From: Desulfuromonas sp. SDB | GTDB taxonomy: Bacteria > SDB-A | Length of the DNA: 19,358 nt | NCBI GenBank assembly: GCA_001412365.1 | Contig: LKUE01000035.1 | Location: 1-19,358, forward strand | Direction: 5' to 3' | Part shown: one piece after another, positions 1 through 7,427 of the stretch | Layout of the letters: each line of letters begins with the position of its first letter | Numbering within the stretch: position 1 is the stretch's first letter | The notes under the pieces: model-generated | Told to the model about the DNA's origin: nothing | The model's database searches: none | Seen by the model: the letters and a program-made list of their open reading frames with translations, nothing else | Translations under genes and position numbers: made by a program

Positions 1-427
1 ACAACCTCCTATGTTATTTTTGCTATTTTACTTCCCCGATTATGCTTTTTCCATTAAATTTACAGTAGTGCCAAAAAAAGATATTCATAAGAGTCTAAAT
101 AGTATTGGAATTACTGGATTAAAACGACCCAAGAGATAAAAACTTTGATTATGTTATTTAATCAACCATTTTTTTTCTTCATACCCCATTTCTTTTCAGG
201 TTTCGTTTTCAAAAAAATTTTAACAACTTTCTGAAAATCATTTTCTTAAAGTTTTATCTTTTTCTGGTATTTGTTCTTTGATTTTTTCTTATCTGGTTTC
301 ACAATCAGTCAACTCCCGGTATACCGTTTTGATGCATCAATATTATGATAGACATTTGATTCAGCAAAAAGAAATAAAAGAATTGAAATTGTTTGAAGAA
401 GATAATTAATTAAGATATATAATAAAT

Positions 428-455
428 CTTTGCGTACTTTGTGACTTTGTGTGAG
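428..455. repeat. Imperfect triple direct repeat, CTTTGYG type
   Basis: Three imperfect units follow one another: CTTTGCGTA (428-436), CTTTGTGA (437-444) and CTTTGTGTGAG (445-455), then a run of eight A. The look is that of the 'ctttgcgtctttgcgtgaa' intergenic words I recall from many environmental FCB-type genomes. That link is from memory and unverified. It could be a dispersed repeat remnant or a chance low-complexity stretch. Confidence 0.4.
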
Positions 456-480
456 AAAAAAAATACTAACAAATCACTGT

Positions 481-509
481 AGCTGACGGCGGATAAGCTC
501 GCTGCAGCT
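481..509. other. Strong hairpin upstream of mgtE
   Basis: AGCTG (481-485) pairs with CAGCT (505-509), and CGGCG (487-491) pairs with CGCTG (500-504) with one G-U. This gives about ten base pairs with a bulged A486 and an 8-base loop. It is G+C rich against an A+T-rich background. No T-run follows directly on either strand, so it is not a normal intrinsic terminator. It may belong to the same intergenic repeat as 428-455 or act in the mgtE leader. There is no recognisable Mg2+ riboswitch consensus. Confidence 0.4.
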
Positions 510-584
510 TAACTCAATCGTTTTATAGAATATTTTCAAATAAATATCTAATTGGTATAACCATTTTTATGATAAATTAAAAAC

Positions 585-1973
585 ATGAAAAAGCCGAACT
601 ACAAGTCAATTAAAAGAGTGATTAACCACCTTGAATTCAACACCATATTAAAAAGGGTCAGATTCTTTTTAAAAACCTCTGACTACGATCAGATCATTGA
701 AATGCTGCTCACTCTTCATCCGGTAGTAATAAGCAAGATATTGGAAAAAATTAATTTTGAAGATGCTTTAGTTATTTTTCAGAAATTACCGGTAGAGTTT
801 TCTTCTAAAATATTGACTGAACTGGATCAGGAAATTATTGACCAGATTATTGAAAAATTGTCCTCTGATAAAATTATTGAACTGTCCCATCATTTAGATC
901 CCGATGATTACACCGATATTCTTCAAATTCTGCAACCGGACAGGCAATCCAAAGTTTTAAAACTGTTAGAACAGGATGAATCAGAAGAGTTTAAAAAACT
1001 GCTTTCCTATCCGGATAAATCGGCAGGAAGCATAATGTCTCCTGATTTTTATTCATTGCCCAGTGACATCAGCATATCCCAGGCTATCCCGCTTATCAGG
1101 AATAATGAATCCGAGGTTAGTTTCAAATCATATATTTATGTAGTCAATGATCAGCAGCAGCTGCAGGGAAGAATTAATATCGAAGACTTGCTATTCAAAG
1201 ATCCTCACATAATTATTAACCAGTTCATGGATAAAAATATAATCAGTGTAACTCCCTTTGAAGATCAGGAAAAAATTGCAAATTTGGCATCAGACTACGA
1301 TTTGCTGGCAGTTCCGGTAACTGATCATCATCACAGAATCATCGGCATAATCACCATTGACGACCTGGTAGATGTAGTAGAGGAAGAAGCCAACGAAGAC
1401 ATCATGCACCTGGGAAGATCCGCTGCCGACTTGAGTCTTTTTTCATCTCCGTTCAAATCAGCTCGAAAGCGAATACCCTGGCTGCTGCTGAATTTAACTG
1501 CGGCATTGATTTCAGTGACGGTGGTGGCTTATTTTGAAGGAACTATCGCCAAAATTGCCTCGGTAGTAATGTTCATGCCCATTATCGCGGGAATGGGAGG
1601 GAATACGGGAACTCAGGTACTGGCGTTGATTGTCCGTTCAATTGCCACCGGAGAAGTGTCCTCTGATGAGACTTGGAATGTTCTTTCCAAACAGCTGATT
1701 ACCGGAATTATCATCGCCTTATTTATGGGATCAATAGCATGCGGATTGAGTTTGGTGATTCGAAAGAATATGGTGCTGGGTATTATCGTAGGGGTTTCCA
1801 TGCTGCTAAACCTGTTAATTGCCTCCATTATCGGAGTACTCATTCCCTTTACATTAAAAAAATTAAACTTCGATCCGGCAATCGCCAGTTCCATATTTCT
1901 CACCACCACCACTGACTTTTTCGGATTTCTTACCTATCTTGGTCTGTGTACTATTTTCATTCAGTACATATGA
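585..1973 (+). CDS. mgtE: Magnesium transporter MgtE
   Basis: This is a Mg2+ channel/transporter of the inner membrane, with cytosolic domains that close the pore when Mg2+ is high. The 462 residues match the family's usual length of about 450. An alpha-helical MgtE_N domain spans roughly residues 15-130. A CBS pair spans about 145-265 (SAGSIMSPDF at 146-155; second CBS ending ITIDDLVDVVEEE). A linker helix precedes the membrane part (300-462, about five segments). The pore signature GMGGNTGTQ is at 336-344, and the acidic residues in LNFDPAIA and TTDFFGF (D430, D444) sit where the family has its ion-site Asp. No Shine-Dalgarno is obvious before the ATG. The stop overlaps the next ATG as ATGA, so queG is probably translationally coupled. 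There is no functional reason to link the two. Confidence 0.95.
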   Translation: MKKPNYKSIKRVINHLEFNTILKRVRFFLKTSDYDQIIEMLLTLHPVVISKILEKINFEDALVIFQKLPVEFSSKILTELDQEIIDQIIEKLSSDKIIELSHHLDPDDYTDILQILQPDRQSKVLKLLEQDESEEFKKLLSYPDKSAGSIMSPDFYSLPSDISISQAIPLIRNNESEVSFKSYIYVVNDQQQLQGRINIEDLLFKDPHIIINQFMDKNIISVTPFEDQEKIANLASDYDLLAVPVTDHHHRIIGIITIDDLVDVVEEEANEDIMHLGRSAADLSLFSSPFKSARKRIPWLLLNLTAALISVTVVAYFEGTIAKIASVVMFMPIIAGMGGNTGTQVLALIVRSIATGEVSSDETWNVLSKQLITGIIIALFMGSIACGLSLVIRKNMVLGIIVGVSMLLNLLIASIIGVLIPFTLKKLNFDPAIASSIFLTTTTDFFGFLTYLGLCTIFIQYI

Positions 1974-2959
1974 ATTCCTCTGAATCCCTACTAATCCAAT
2001 TAGCCCGGAGATTTCATCTGGATAAAATTGGATTTACTTCTGATTTAATCATTGATAAACCTATTCCCCCAGACGATGATCAGAATTTCTCATGGGTTGT
2101 AGACAGAAGATTTCACAATCCCCGGTTATCGGTGCCCTGGGCTAAATCAATGGTAGTGGGAATTATTTCGTACTATCAAGACATTAAAAATACTTATAAT
2201 CCCCTTCATGGAAATGTAGCCATGTACACCCGCGGTGATTATTATCATCTGCTGAGAAAGAAATTAACTTACATTGCCCGGGAATTTAAAAAATCTACGG
2301 GCTGCCGGATTTCAAAAACTTATGTCAACGGTCCTTTCAATGAAAAAGAATACGCCCGTCGGGCTGGTTTAGGATATATAGCTTCAAACAGTTTGCTGAT
2401 CAGCGATCAATTGGGCTCATTTACGGTGATTGGACTCTTTCTCACCGATGCCCGGTTAGAAAATTCTGAAATAATTGATAAAAGCTGCCGGTTATGCGGT
2501 CAATGCGAACTCCACTGTCCTACCGGAGCTTTAAATTCAGGGGTAATTGACCGGAATAAATGTATCCAGGAGTTATCCCAGAGGGACCTTATCATTCCTG
2601 ATGAGATCAAACTGCATTGGGGAAATAGATTTTACGGCTGTGATCAATGTCAGCTTTGCTGTCCCCTCAATCAGAATCTTACCCCCCAGAATCACAAACC
2701 TCTGCGGGGAGTAGTGGGAGAAAAGGTGGATGTATATGAACTGATCAAGCTGGATCCCCTGCAAATCAAACAAAAATTCAAAGGAAATCAGATGGGAGCC
2801 GGCTGGGTAAGTCCCTTTGCCTTAATCAGAAATGCGGTGCTGGTGTTATCCCACCAAAAAGTTAAGCTGACCGGATCAGACTTAGATAAATTAAAAGGGT
2901 ATTTTAATCCGGGAATTAATGATGCTTTAACCTGGAACCAGCTTGAAACCTCCGGCTAA
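1970..2959 (+). CDS. queG: QueG-like epoxyqueuosine reductase family protein
   Basis: QueG reduces epoxyqueuosine to queuosine in tRNA wobble positions, using cobalamin and two [4Fe-4S] clusters in the cytosol. The ATG at 1970 overlaps the mgtE stop (ATGA) and gives 329 residues; an upstream GTG at 1946 is less likely. Two cluster motifs are clear: CRLCGQCELHCP (C173, C176, C179, C183) and, after C198, CDQCQLCCP (C224, C227, C231). WGNRFYGCDQCQ and RRAGLGYIASN match family blocks. A gapless comparison with the recalled E. coli segment VDSAPILER...AGLG puts Val119 (YVNGP) where the catalytic Asp stands, and the usual GKN/GKH reads ASN. It is therefore a certain COG1600 member, but not certainly a true QueG. 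queF nearby supports a queuosine role. Its stop overlaps the convergent DUF5684 gene by four bases. Confidence 0.85.
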   Translation: MNSSESLLIQLARRFHLDKIGFTSDLIIDKPIPPDDDQNFSWVVDRRFHNPRLSVPWAKSMVVGIISYYQDIKNTYNPLHGNVAMYTRGDYYHLLRKKLTYIAREFKKSTGCRISKTYVNGPFNEKEYARRAGLGYIASNSLLISDQLGSFTVIGLFLTDARLENSEIIDKSCRLCGQCELHCPTGALNSGVIDRNKCIQELSQRDLIIPDEIKLHWGNRFYGCDQCQLCCPLNQNLTPQNHKPLRGVVGEKVDVYELIKLDPLQIKQKFKGNQMGAGWVSPFALIRNAVLVLSHQKVKLTGSDLDKLKGYFNPGINDALTWNQLETSG

Positions 2960-3345
2960 TCAGCCCAGGCTAAAAACCCCATCATAATAAAATTTGCTAT
3001 AGGAACCAACATCAATGCTCCCCACCAACCCGGTTTACCTCTGGCTTGGCAAATACTTATCCAAATCATCACCATTACAACCAAATTTACAATGGGAATA
3101 AACATCAGCAGTATGTACCAAAGGGGAGCTCCTGCCATTTCAATAAGTAAAAGTAGATTTAAAAAAGGCACCCAAGCCCACCAGGATTTATCTTCAAGCC
3201 CTAACCGGTTGGCAATACCCATCAAGGCTAAAGAAACAAAAATATATATTCCAATATCTAAAAAGCAAATGCCGCAGCTAAAACAAGTGCTCGCTCCTTC
3301 AGCATCTGCGGCAACAATTAAATTATACAAATAAAACATTGCCAT
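2956..3345 (-). CDS. Small membrane protein, DUF5684-like
   Basis: This is a 129-residue, mostly hydrophobic protein with about three membrane segments and aromatic-rich turns. It matches the small bacterial family I know as DUF5684, often found near signal-peptidase-like or housekeeping genes; its function is unknown. Diagnostic pieces are SWWAWVPFLNLLLL, LMFIPIVNLVVMV, ARGKPGWWG and a C-terminal GFLAWAD. The N-terminus carries a Cys cluster (TCFSCGICF), which the paralog at 9194-9598 lacks apart from a CC pair. Two in-frame ATGs (3345 and 3339) are possible starts, and neither has a clear ribosome site. The gene is convergent with queG and monocistronic. Confidence 0.75.
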   Translation of the reverse strand: MAMFYLYNLIVAADAEGASTCFSCGICFLDIGIYIFVSLALMGIANRLGLEDKSWWAWVPFLNLLLLIEMAGAPLWYILLMFIPIVNLVVMVMIWISICQARGKPGWWGALMLVPIANFIMMGFLAWAD

Positions 3346-3424
3346 ATTACAATAATTAATACTATATAATAGCTGATGAAGTAAATTAATAAATTTATTT
3401 TTTTAAAACTACCTAAAAATTAAC

Positions 3425-4531
3425 ATGTACAAAACATTATTTTACATAGAACATCTTTACCACCGGGCAGGTTTAGATCCAGTATACCGGGCACTAAAAA
3501 ACTCAGGCAAATTTAAAATTGACTTCTTAGCTGGTCGAGATGCCCAAAGAAAATTTTTGTTTTTCAACCGGTCCCTTAAAAAACAGATTGAACAGGATAT
3601 CAAAAGAAACGGGGGAACCATAGCTGAATCCACCAGCGGTTATGACCTGGTGGTTACCGGGGATTTAGTAAGATCCCCCCAGAAATTTAAAAATGCGATG
3701 TTAGTTTTCATAAATCACGGAACCGGAATTAAAACCATTCTGTACCGTTTATTAGAGAAACAGCAAAACACGTCATATCTTATATTTGTAGAAGGGGAAT
3801 ATCGTAAACAAAAGATTTTAGAGCATGATGTTCAAGGTAAATCCCAGATAGAAGTGGTGGGATATCCAAAACTTGACCCATTTTTCAACGGAGCTTATGA
3901 TCGGAATAGGATACTGAATTCAATCGGATTAGATCCTGATTTGCCCACCTTAATTTACGCGCCTACCTATAAACCCACTTCCATTGATTACATTAAGGAT
4001 GAAATTTTCAGTCAATGCAGGGATATCAATTTGATTATTAAGCTGCATCAATACAGCTGGAGAGGAAAATATGCACCCAGCTGGCATCACCATATCTATC
4101 AACGGAATATTGGCAATTTTAAAAAAGCCTATCTGGTCCCCGGTAATGATTACAATATAATGCCCTATCTGGCTGCTTCGGACGTTTTGCTGACTGAAGC
4201 TTCCAGCACCATGTTTGAATTTTTAGCGATGGGAAAGACCGGAATCATTTATGATTTGCCCTGTGACCGGCTTAAACACACCGATGGACAGTCAATTCTG
4301 GATGAAGATAACCGTAATTTCCTTGAAAATACATTTATCCATATCAATTCACCTGCCCACATAAAAGATGGGTTTAATCAGGCTATCAATCCGCCTCCGG
4401 AGTATCTGAATAACGCAGAAAATTGGAGAAAGAAATTGTTCTACAAATTGGATGGGAAAGCATCGGAGAGGATTTGCAGTAATATTTTAGATAAGTTTTC
4501 CACCGGAGAATACAAGAAATTGCTGATTTAA
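3425..4531 (+). CDS. CDP-glycerol:glycerophosphate glycerophosphotransferase-like protein
   Basis: The 368-residue protein resembles the TagB/TagF family (Glyphos_transf, PF04464), GT-B fold enzymes that transfer glycerol phosphate or related polyol phosphates to a glycan or lipid acceptor. Family blocks in order are HGTGIK (98-103), GYPKLD (146-151), YAPTYKP (178-184), IKLHQY (205-210), then ASDVLLTEASSTMFEF (251-266) and GIIYD (273-277). These cover the His-based catalytic loop and the nucleotide/phosphate-binding half. No membrane segment or signal is seen, so it probably acts at the cytosolic face of the inner membrane. In a Gram-negative it is more likely to decorate a surface polysaccharide than to make teichoic acid. 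No glycan cluster surrounds it, so the substrate is open. No clear ribosome site precedes the ATG. Confidence 0.8.
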   Translation: MYKTLFYIEHLYHRAGLDPVYRALKNSGKFKIDFLAGRDAQRKFLFFNRSLKKQIEQDIKRNGGTIAESTSGYDLVVTGDLVRSPQKFKNAMLVFINHGTGIKTILYRLLEKQQNTSYLIFVEGEYRKQKILEHDVQGKSQIEVVGYPKLDPFFNGAYDRNRILNSIGLDPDLPTLIYAPTYKPTSIDYIKDEIFSQCRDINLIIKLHQYSWRGKYAPSWHHHIYQRNIGNFKKAYLVPGNDYNIMPYLAASDVLLTEASSTMFEFLAMGKTGIIYDLPCDRLKHTDGQSILDEDNRNFLENTFIHINSPAHIKDGFNQAINPPPEYLNNAENWRKKLFYKLDGKASERICSNILDKFSTGEYKKLLI

Positions 4532-4720
4532 CAGGTTAGTTGAACCCGGTTTCAATAATTTCTTATATTAGGGGCTGTTTTCAATAATGCTTAGAAATTG
4601 TTAAAATATTATATTATAATATATATAGAAGTTGATAATTAATAATTGCGGCATTTACATGGAAAAAAAAATAATTGATATACGTATTAATTTTAACAGC
4701 ACCAATGAAAAGGAGTTTAT

Positions 4721-4954
4721 ATGTGGCTTGAATACTACGGCAAGCTGATAAATCTAAGCAACGTGGAATCGGTGGTTATCCAGGATAAAATCACTAAAGA
4801 GGCAAAAAAGGTAACTGAAATTGCCTTTTATTTTCCCAGCAACAAAGTATTTTCATTTGCAGTAAAAGACCGTCAAACTGCTGATAAAATAATGGAGGAC
4901 ATTGCTAATTACATCAATGAACAAACTGGATTAAAAAATATTGAATTGAGTTAA
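4721..4954 (+). CDS. Conserved-looking 77-residue protein of unknown function
   Basis: I do not recognise the family. AAGGAG at 4710-4715, five bases before the ATG, is a strong ribosome site. The protein is soluble and alpha/beta in character. The first half (YYGKLINLSNVESV, then TEIAFYFPSNKVFSFAVKD) reads like a small beta-sheet that might form a PH-like or SH3-like fold. The C-terminal half (RQTADKIMEDIANYI) looks helical. This pattern recalls small 'ligand-strand then helix' proteins seen next to many genes, but that is impression only. It stands alone between a plus-strand gene 189 bases upstream and a convergent lipoprotein. Confidence 0.7.
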   Translation: MWLEYYGKLINLSNVESVVIQDKITKEAKKVTEIAFYFPSNKVFSFAVKDRQTADKIMEDIANYINEQTGLKNIELS

Positions 4955-4972
4955 TTATTTAATTAGATAAAC

Positions 4973-5506
4973 TCACTGAATTATTTCTTGTAATTCCAAC
5001 CAGTATTCCGAAATATACCCTTTTTCCGTGTTTTCCAGTTCTGTGCGAAGTTCACGGATATGTTCGTATTCATCTAAATGGGGATCTTCCTCGCTTTCCA
5101 GCTGAAGTTCCCATTGATCAAGATAAGCCTGATCAATTCTATGTTCTCTGACCACAACTCTTACCGTTATGTTTTTCTGGTTCAGGCTGTCATTTAATCT
5201 TTCCCCCCCCTGAGGGACCACAGCATGAATTGAAATTGAATCCTGCGGGCATACCAAGTTCATCTTCATCCCGCCATGTCTGCACACATGGTCAACAAAG
5301 CCGGTGATAACTACGGAAGAATCAATTAAATCTTCCATAACCCGGGTTAGAGAATCAATAGTAATCGCTTGAATTTCAGAAACTTGTGAACTCCCGGAAT
5401 CCTCTTCTGCACATGTTTCCCTTTCCATTGAATTTAACTCTCCTGAGCATGAGATTATCACTGCAGCTAAAATCCATATTAAGTTAATTGCTATTTTATT
5501 AATCAT
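4973..5506 (-). CDS. Lipoprotein with OB-fold-like domain
   Basis: A 177-residue lipoprotein, likely anchored facing the periplasm or outer membrane. The signal runs to a lipobox IISC with Cys at residue 20. AGGAGG lies four bases before the ATG (5516-5511 on the plus coordinates). After an acidic linker, residues 50-120 read as a beta-barrel: SSVVITGFVDHVCRHGGMKM, then a strand set ending NITVRVVVREHRI. The VCRHGGMKM core resembles the 'G-x-V-x-x-V-C-x-x-x-G-x-K' turn of OB-fold lipoproteins common in Bacteroidetes (DUF4920 and relatives), where Cys/His may bind metal or heme. That function is unproven. The C-terminus (125-177) is strongly Glu-rich and probably helical. The gene is convergent with the 77-residue orphan. 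Confidence 0.7.
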   Translation of the reverse strand: MINKIAINLIWILAAVIISCSGELNSMERETCAEEDSGSSQVSEIQAITIDSLTRVMEDLIDSSVVITGFVDHVCRHGGMKMNLVCPQDSISIHAVVPQGGERLNDSLNQKNITVRVVVREHRIDQAYLDQWELQLESEEDPHLDEYEHIRELRTELENTEKGYISEYWLELQEIIQ

Positions 5507-5675
5507 TTTTCCTCCTAAAAATTAATTATTTTATCGGATTATTGACAAAATTCAAAGAAATTTTACAAATTTGCAAATTTTCAGCATATAATAATTTTAA
5601 TTAATTGTTAGAATTTTAATCATTATACTTATAGTTTAGAAAACAATTAAGTACTGGTTAACTCTATTGTAAATG

Positions 5676-5682
5676 AGGAGGT
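5676..5682 (+). promoter_or_regulatory. Consensus Shine-Dalgarno AGGAGGT
   Basis: AGGAGGT sits three bases before the ATG at 5686. It is the best ribosome site in the window. It fixes the start of the secreted propeller gene and shows that the 5' end of this interrupted gene is still equipped for translation. Confidence 0.75.
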
Positions 5683-5685
5683 CTG

Positions 5686-6903
5686 ATGAAGCTCTTACTT
5701 ATTCATTTGCTGCTGCTTCCCCTGCTGGTTATGGCGGAAACCCCCAATTTCCAAGCTTGGCAGTATGTTTACGCAAATGGCAGCCCTATCCAGCTTTCCC
5801 TTGGTCATGCCGCCCCCTGTGTGACAGACTGGGACGGAGACGGGGTGAAAGATTTATTAGTTGGTCAATATACAGGGGGTATGATCCGGCTTTATTTAAA
5901 CAGCGGCACTAATTCCTCACCGGTTTTCACCACCTTCACCTATCTTCAGGCAGACGGGGTAAATATCCAGCTCCCCTACGGCTGATGCACCGGAGCGACT
6001 AATCCACAGGTTGTGGATTTTAATGATGACGGTTATGAAGATTTAATCGTGGGAGACCGTAACGGCTATGTCAATTATTTCTCCCGTCTGTCCGACGGCA
6101 GTTTAACTGCACAGCCGGATATCACCGCCAATGGTTCCACCATTGACGTGGGAACTAACTCCGCTCCATTTATTGTAGATTGGAATAATGACGGATTGCT
6201 GGACCTGGTCATAGGAAGTGAGTCCACCGGCATACCTCTGAGATTGTATTTAAACTCCGGATCTGCCTCCAGCTACAACTTCACTACCTATGAGAACATA
6301 CTCTGCGGGGGATCTCCGATTAACTGGAGCAGATGCTGTCCCCATGTTTACGATTTAAATCAGGATGGAAAAAAGGATGTGATCTGCGGAGAGGATTACG
6401 GTCATGTCTATTACTATGAAAATGTAGGATCTGATTCTAATCCCCTATTCAATCAAGTCCTTATGCTGGAAAGCAATGGCACTGCCATCGCCTGGCCCAG
6501 CGGTCAAACTGACACCAGAGTGTGGATTGATGACTGGAATGAAGATGGCTGTCCGGACATGCTTTTGGGCAATTATATTCAATACGTATACCTGTACCTA
6601 GGCAATCCTTTAGGGATTGCTGAACAGCCGGTAAATTTGGTGAATCCCCGTCAAATTGAAATTAACCAGATTTATCAGAATAATTTAATTAAAATCAACT
6701 TCAGCCTGGCTGAATCTCAGAGTATTGATATAAATTTATTTAATTTAAGTGGGCAGAAAGTTACAGAGATATTTTCAGGAGTTTTAAATCAAGGAAACCA
6801 GGAAATAATTTTTACCACTGAAAATTTAAACTCCGGGATGTACTTCATCTGGGGAAAAATTGGAAATAACAGTTTAAGCCATCAGCTGCTCATACTTAAA
6901 TAA
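5686..6903 (+). pseudogene. Secreted FG-GAP/VCBS propeller protein with in-frame TGA and T9SS-like tail
   Basis: One continuous reading frame of 405 codons is broken only by TGA at 5983-5985 (codon 100). The first part has a signal peptide (MKLLLIHLLLLPLLVMA). About five propeller blades follow, each with an Asp-rich Ca2+-type loop: DWDGDGVKD, DFNDDGYED, DWNNDGLLD, DLNQDGKKD, DWNEDGCPD. The last 100 residues form a type A sorting-like domain (SIDINLFNLSGQKV, LNSGMYFIWGK). It is probably a surface or exported adhesin or binding protein. The frame, repeat pattern and tail are intact after the TGA, so decay is recent or the TGA is read through. The TGA lies where blade 4 has the first Cys of a CC pair (SRCCPH versus G-stop-CTG). 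GTG at 6013 could restart translation but has no ribosome site. Read literally, the products are a 99-residue exported fragment and an unexported remainder. Confidence 0.75.
5983..6019 (+). other. In-frame TGA followed by GGU-loop hairpin (candidate SECIS)
   Basis: TGA (5983-5985) is followed directly by TGC (Cys). Fifteen bases later AATCCACA (6001-6008) and TGTGGATT (6012-6019) form a perfect 8-bp stem closing a GGT triloop (6009-6011). Bacterial SECIS elements sit just 3' of the UGA and carry a GGU or conserved G in the apical loop; the loop here starts 23 bases after the UGA. The bulged U of the E. coli fdhF element is missing. No Sec machinery (selA, selB, selC) is in the window. A nonsense mutation with a chance hairpin remains more likely. 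Confidence 0.3.
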
Positions 6904-6911
6904 ATTAATCT

Positions 6912-6952
6912 TCCCGTCAGATTTACATTTGATTTTCTGGCGGGATTTTTTT
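6912..6952 (+). terminator. Intrinsic terminator of the propeller gene
   Basis: TCCCGTCAGA (6912-6921) pairs with TCTGGCGGGA (6936-6945), giving ten base pairs with one G-U and a 14-base loop. It is followed at once by seven T (6946-6952) and further T-rich sequence. It lies nine bases after the TAA of the interrupted gene. The opposite strand lacks a matching T-run, so it acts mainly on plus-strand transcripts. Confidence 0.88.
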
Positions 6953-7427
6953 ATTTTTTACTATTCTTTTTGATAATCTTCTTTTCAGACACCTTGGTCA
7001 AATTGAAATAATTCTGGGGAAAATCTTTATGAGTGTATAAGTAATAAAAAGTAATTGCTCTAACTATAAAATCTACAACAAATATCTTAGCTACTAACCA
7101 TGAAAATGATCTCCATCCCGGAGTTTTGGGAGATAATGCGAACAACATCACCACTAACAGCAATTCCAGAATTGTTCCGGCAATATGTTCAATTATTGAA
7201 GCTATTCGGGTCCACTGCTTTCCGTTCCACAGAGAAGAACCCAGGTAATGGTATAAGGCAAAAAAGGGAAGAAAAACCACCCCCCACCACCAATTTTGTC
7301 CCAAACCTAAAATCAATGCCAAAGTGGCAAAAAAATAGGAGAAAAATATAAATCGCCAGCCAATTGCCCATATTTGCCAGGCAGTAGTATGATACATTCT
7401 GTTTCTGGGGTAAAAAATATTTTTCAC
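6951..7427 (-). CDS. Multi-spanning membrane protein of unknown function
   Basis: I do not recognise the family. The 158 residues contain about four hydrophobic segments (around 20-42, 47-65, 82-101 and 108-130). They are rich in Trp/Phe/Tyr (GWRFIFFSYFF, NWWWGVVFLPFFALYHYLG), and the tail is basic (KKIIKKNSKK). It is the last gene of the nadA operon. Its GTG start shares one base with the queF TAG (TAGTG) and has a GGGAGAG site inside the queF end; an ATG at 7397 is the alternative. The operon position suggests co-expression with queF, but nothing visible ties it to queuosine or NAD synthesis. It could be an uptake or integral accessory protein. Confidence 0.65.
   Translation of the reverse strand: MKNIFYPRNRMYHTTAWQIWAIGWRFIFFSYFFATLALILGLGQNWWWGVVFLPFFALYHYLGSSLWNGKQWTRIASIIEHIAGTILELLLVVMLFALSPKTPGWRSFSWLVAKIFVVDFIVRAITFYYLYTHKDFPQNYFNLTKVSEKKIIKKNSKK

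Larger units (their letters stand above)
1..584. other. Gene-poor A+T-rich leader region
   Basis: I see no convincing gene here. The longest suggestive frame runs 224-409 on the plus strand. It lacks a start until an ATG at 332, and its last 25 codons read as a plausible Lys/Glu-rich protein end (MHQYYDRHL, then KELKLFEEDN). It could be the tail of a decayed gene, but I cannot name a family. The right part holds the short direct repeat and the hairpin listed separately. The mgtE promoter should lie near 520-580, but no clear -35/-10 pair stands out. Confidence 0.5.

Noticed and set aside
1613-1912. Minus-strand open frame inside mgtE
   Set aside because: It is antisense to a well-supported MgtE membrane domain and has no family features.
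4540-4555. TTGAA/TTCAA hairpin after the glycerophosphotransferase
   Set aside because: Only five A+T-rich base pairs and no T-run directly after it; too weak to call a terminator.
4948-4974. GAGTT/AACTC pairing between the convergent genes
   Set aside because: Five base pairs around a 17-base A+T loop are expected by chance in this composition.
5983-5985. TGA reassigned as a sense codon genome-wide
   Set aside because: TGA serves as the normal stop of mgtE, nadA, the lytic transglycosylase, the GGCT-like gene and the last gene, often overlapping the next start.
6013-6903. GTG start at 6013 as an independent gene
   Set aside because: There is no ribosome site, no signal peptide, and it would begin inside a propeller blade. 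The frame is continuous with the exported N-terminus at 5686.
7100-7351. Plus-strand open frame across the membrane protein gene
   Set aside because: It is antisense to the operon gene at 6951-7427, with no ribosome site and a protein that looks random.
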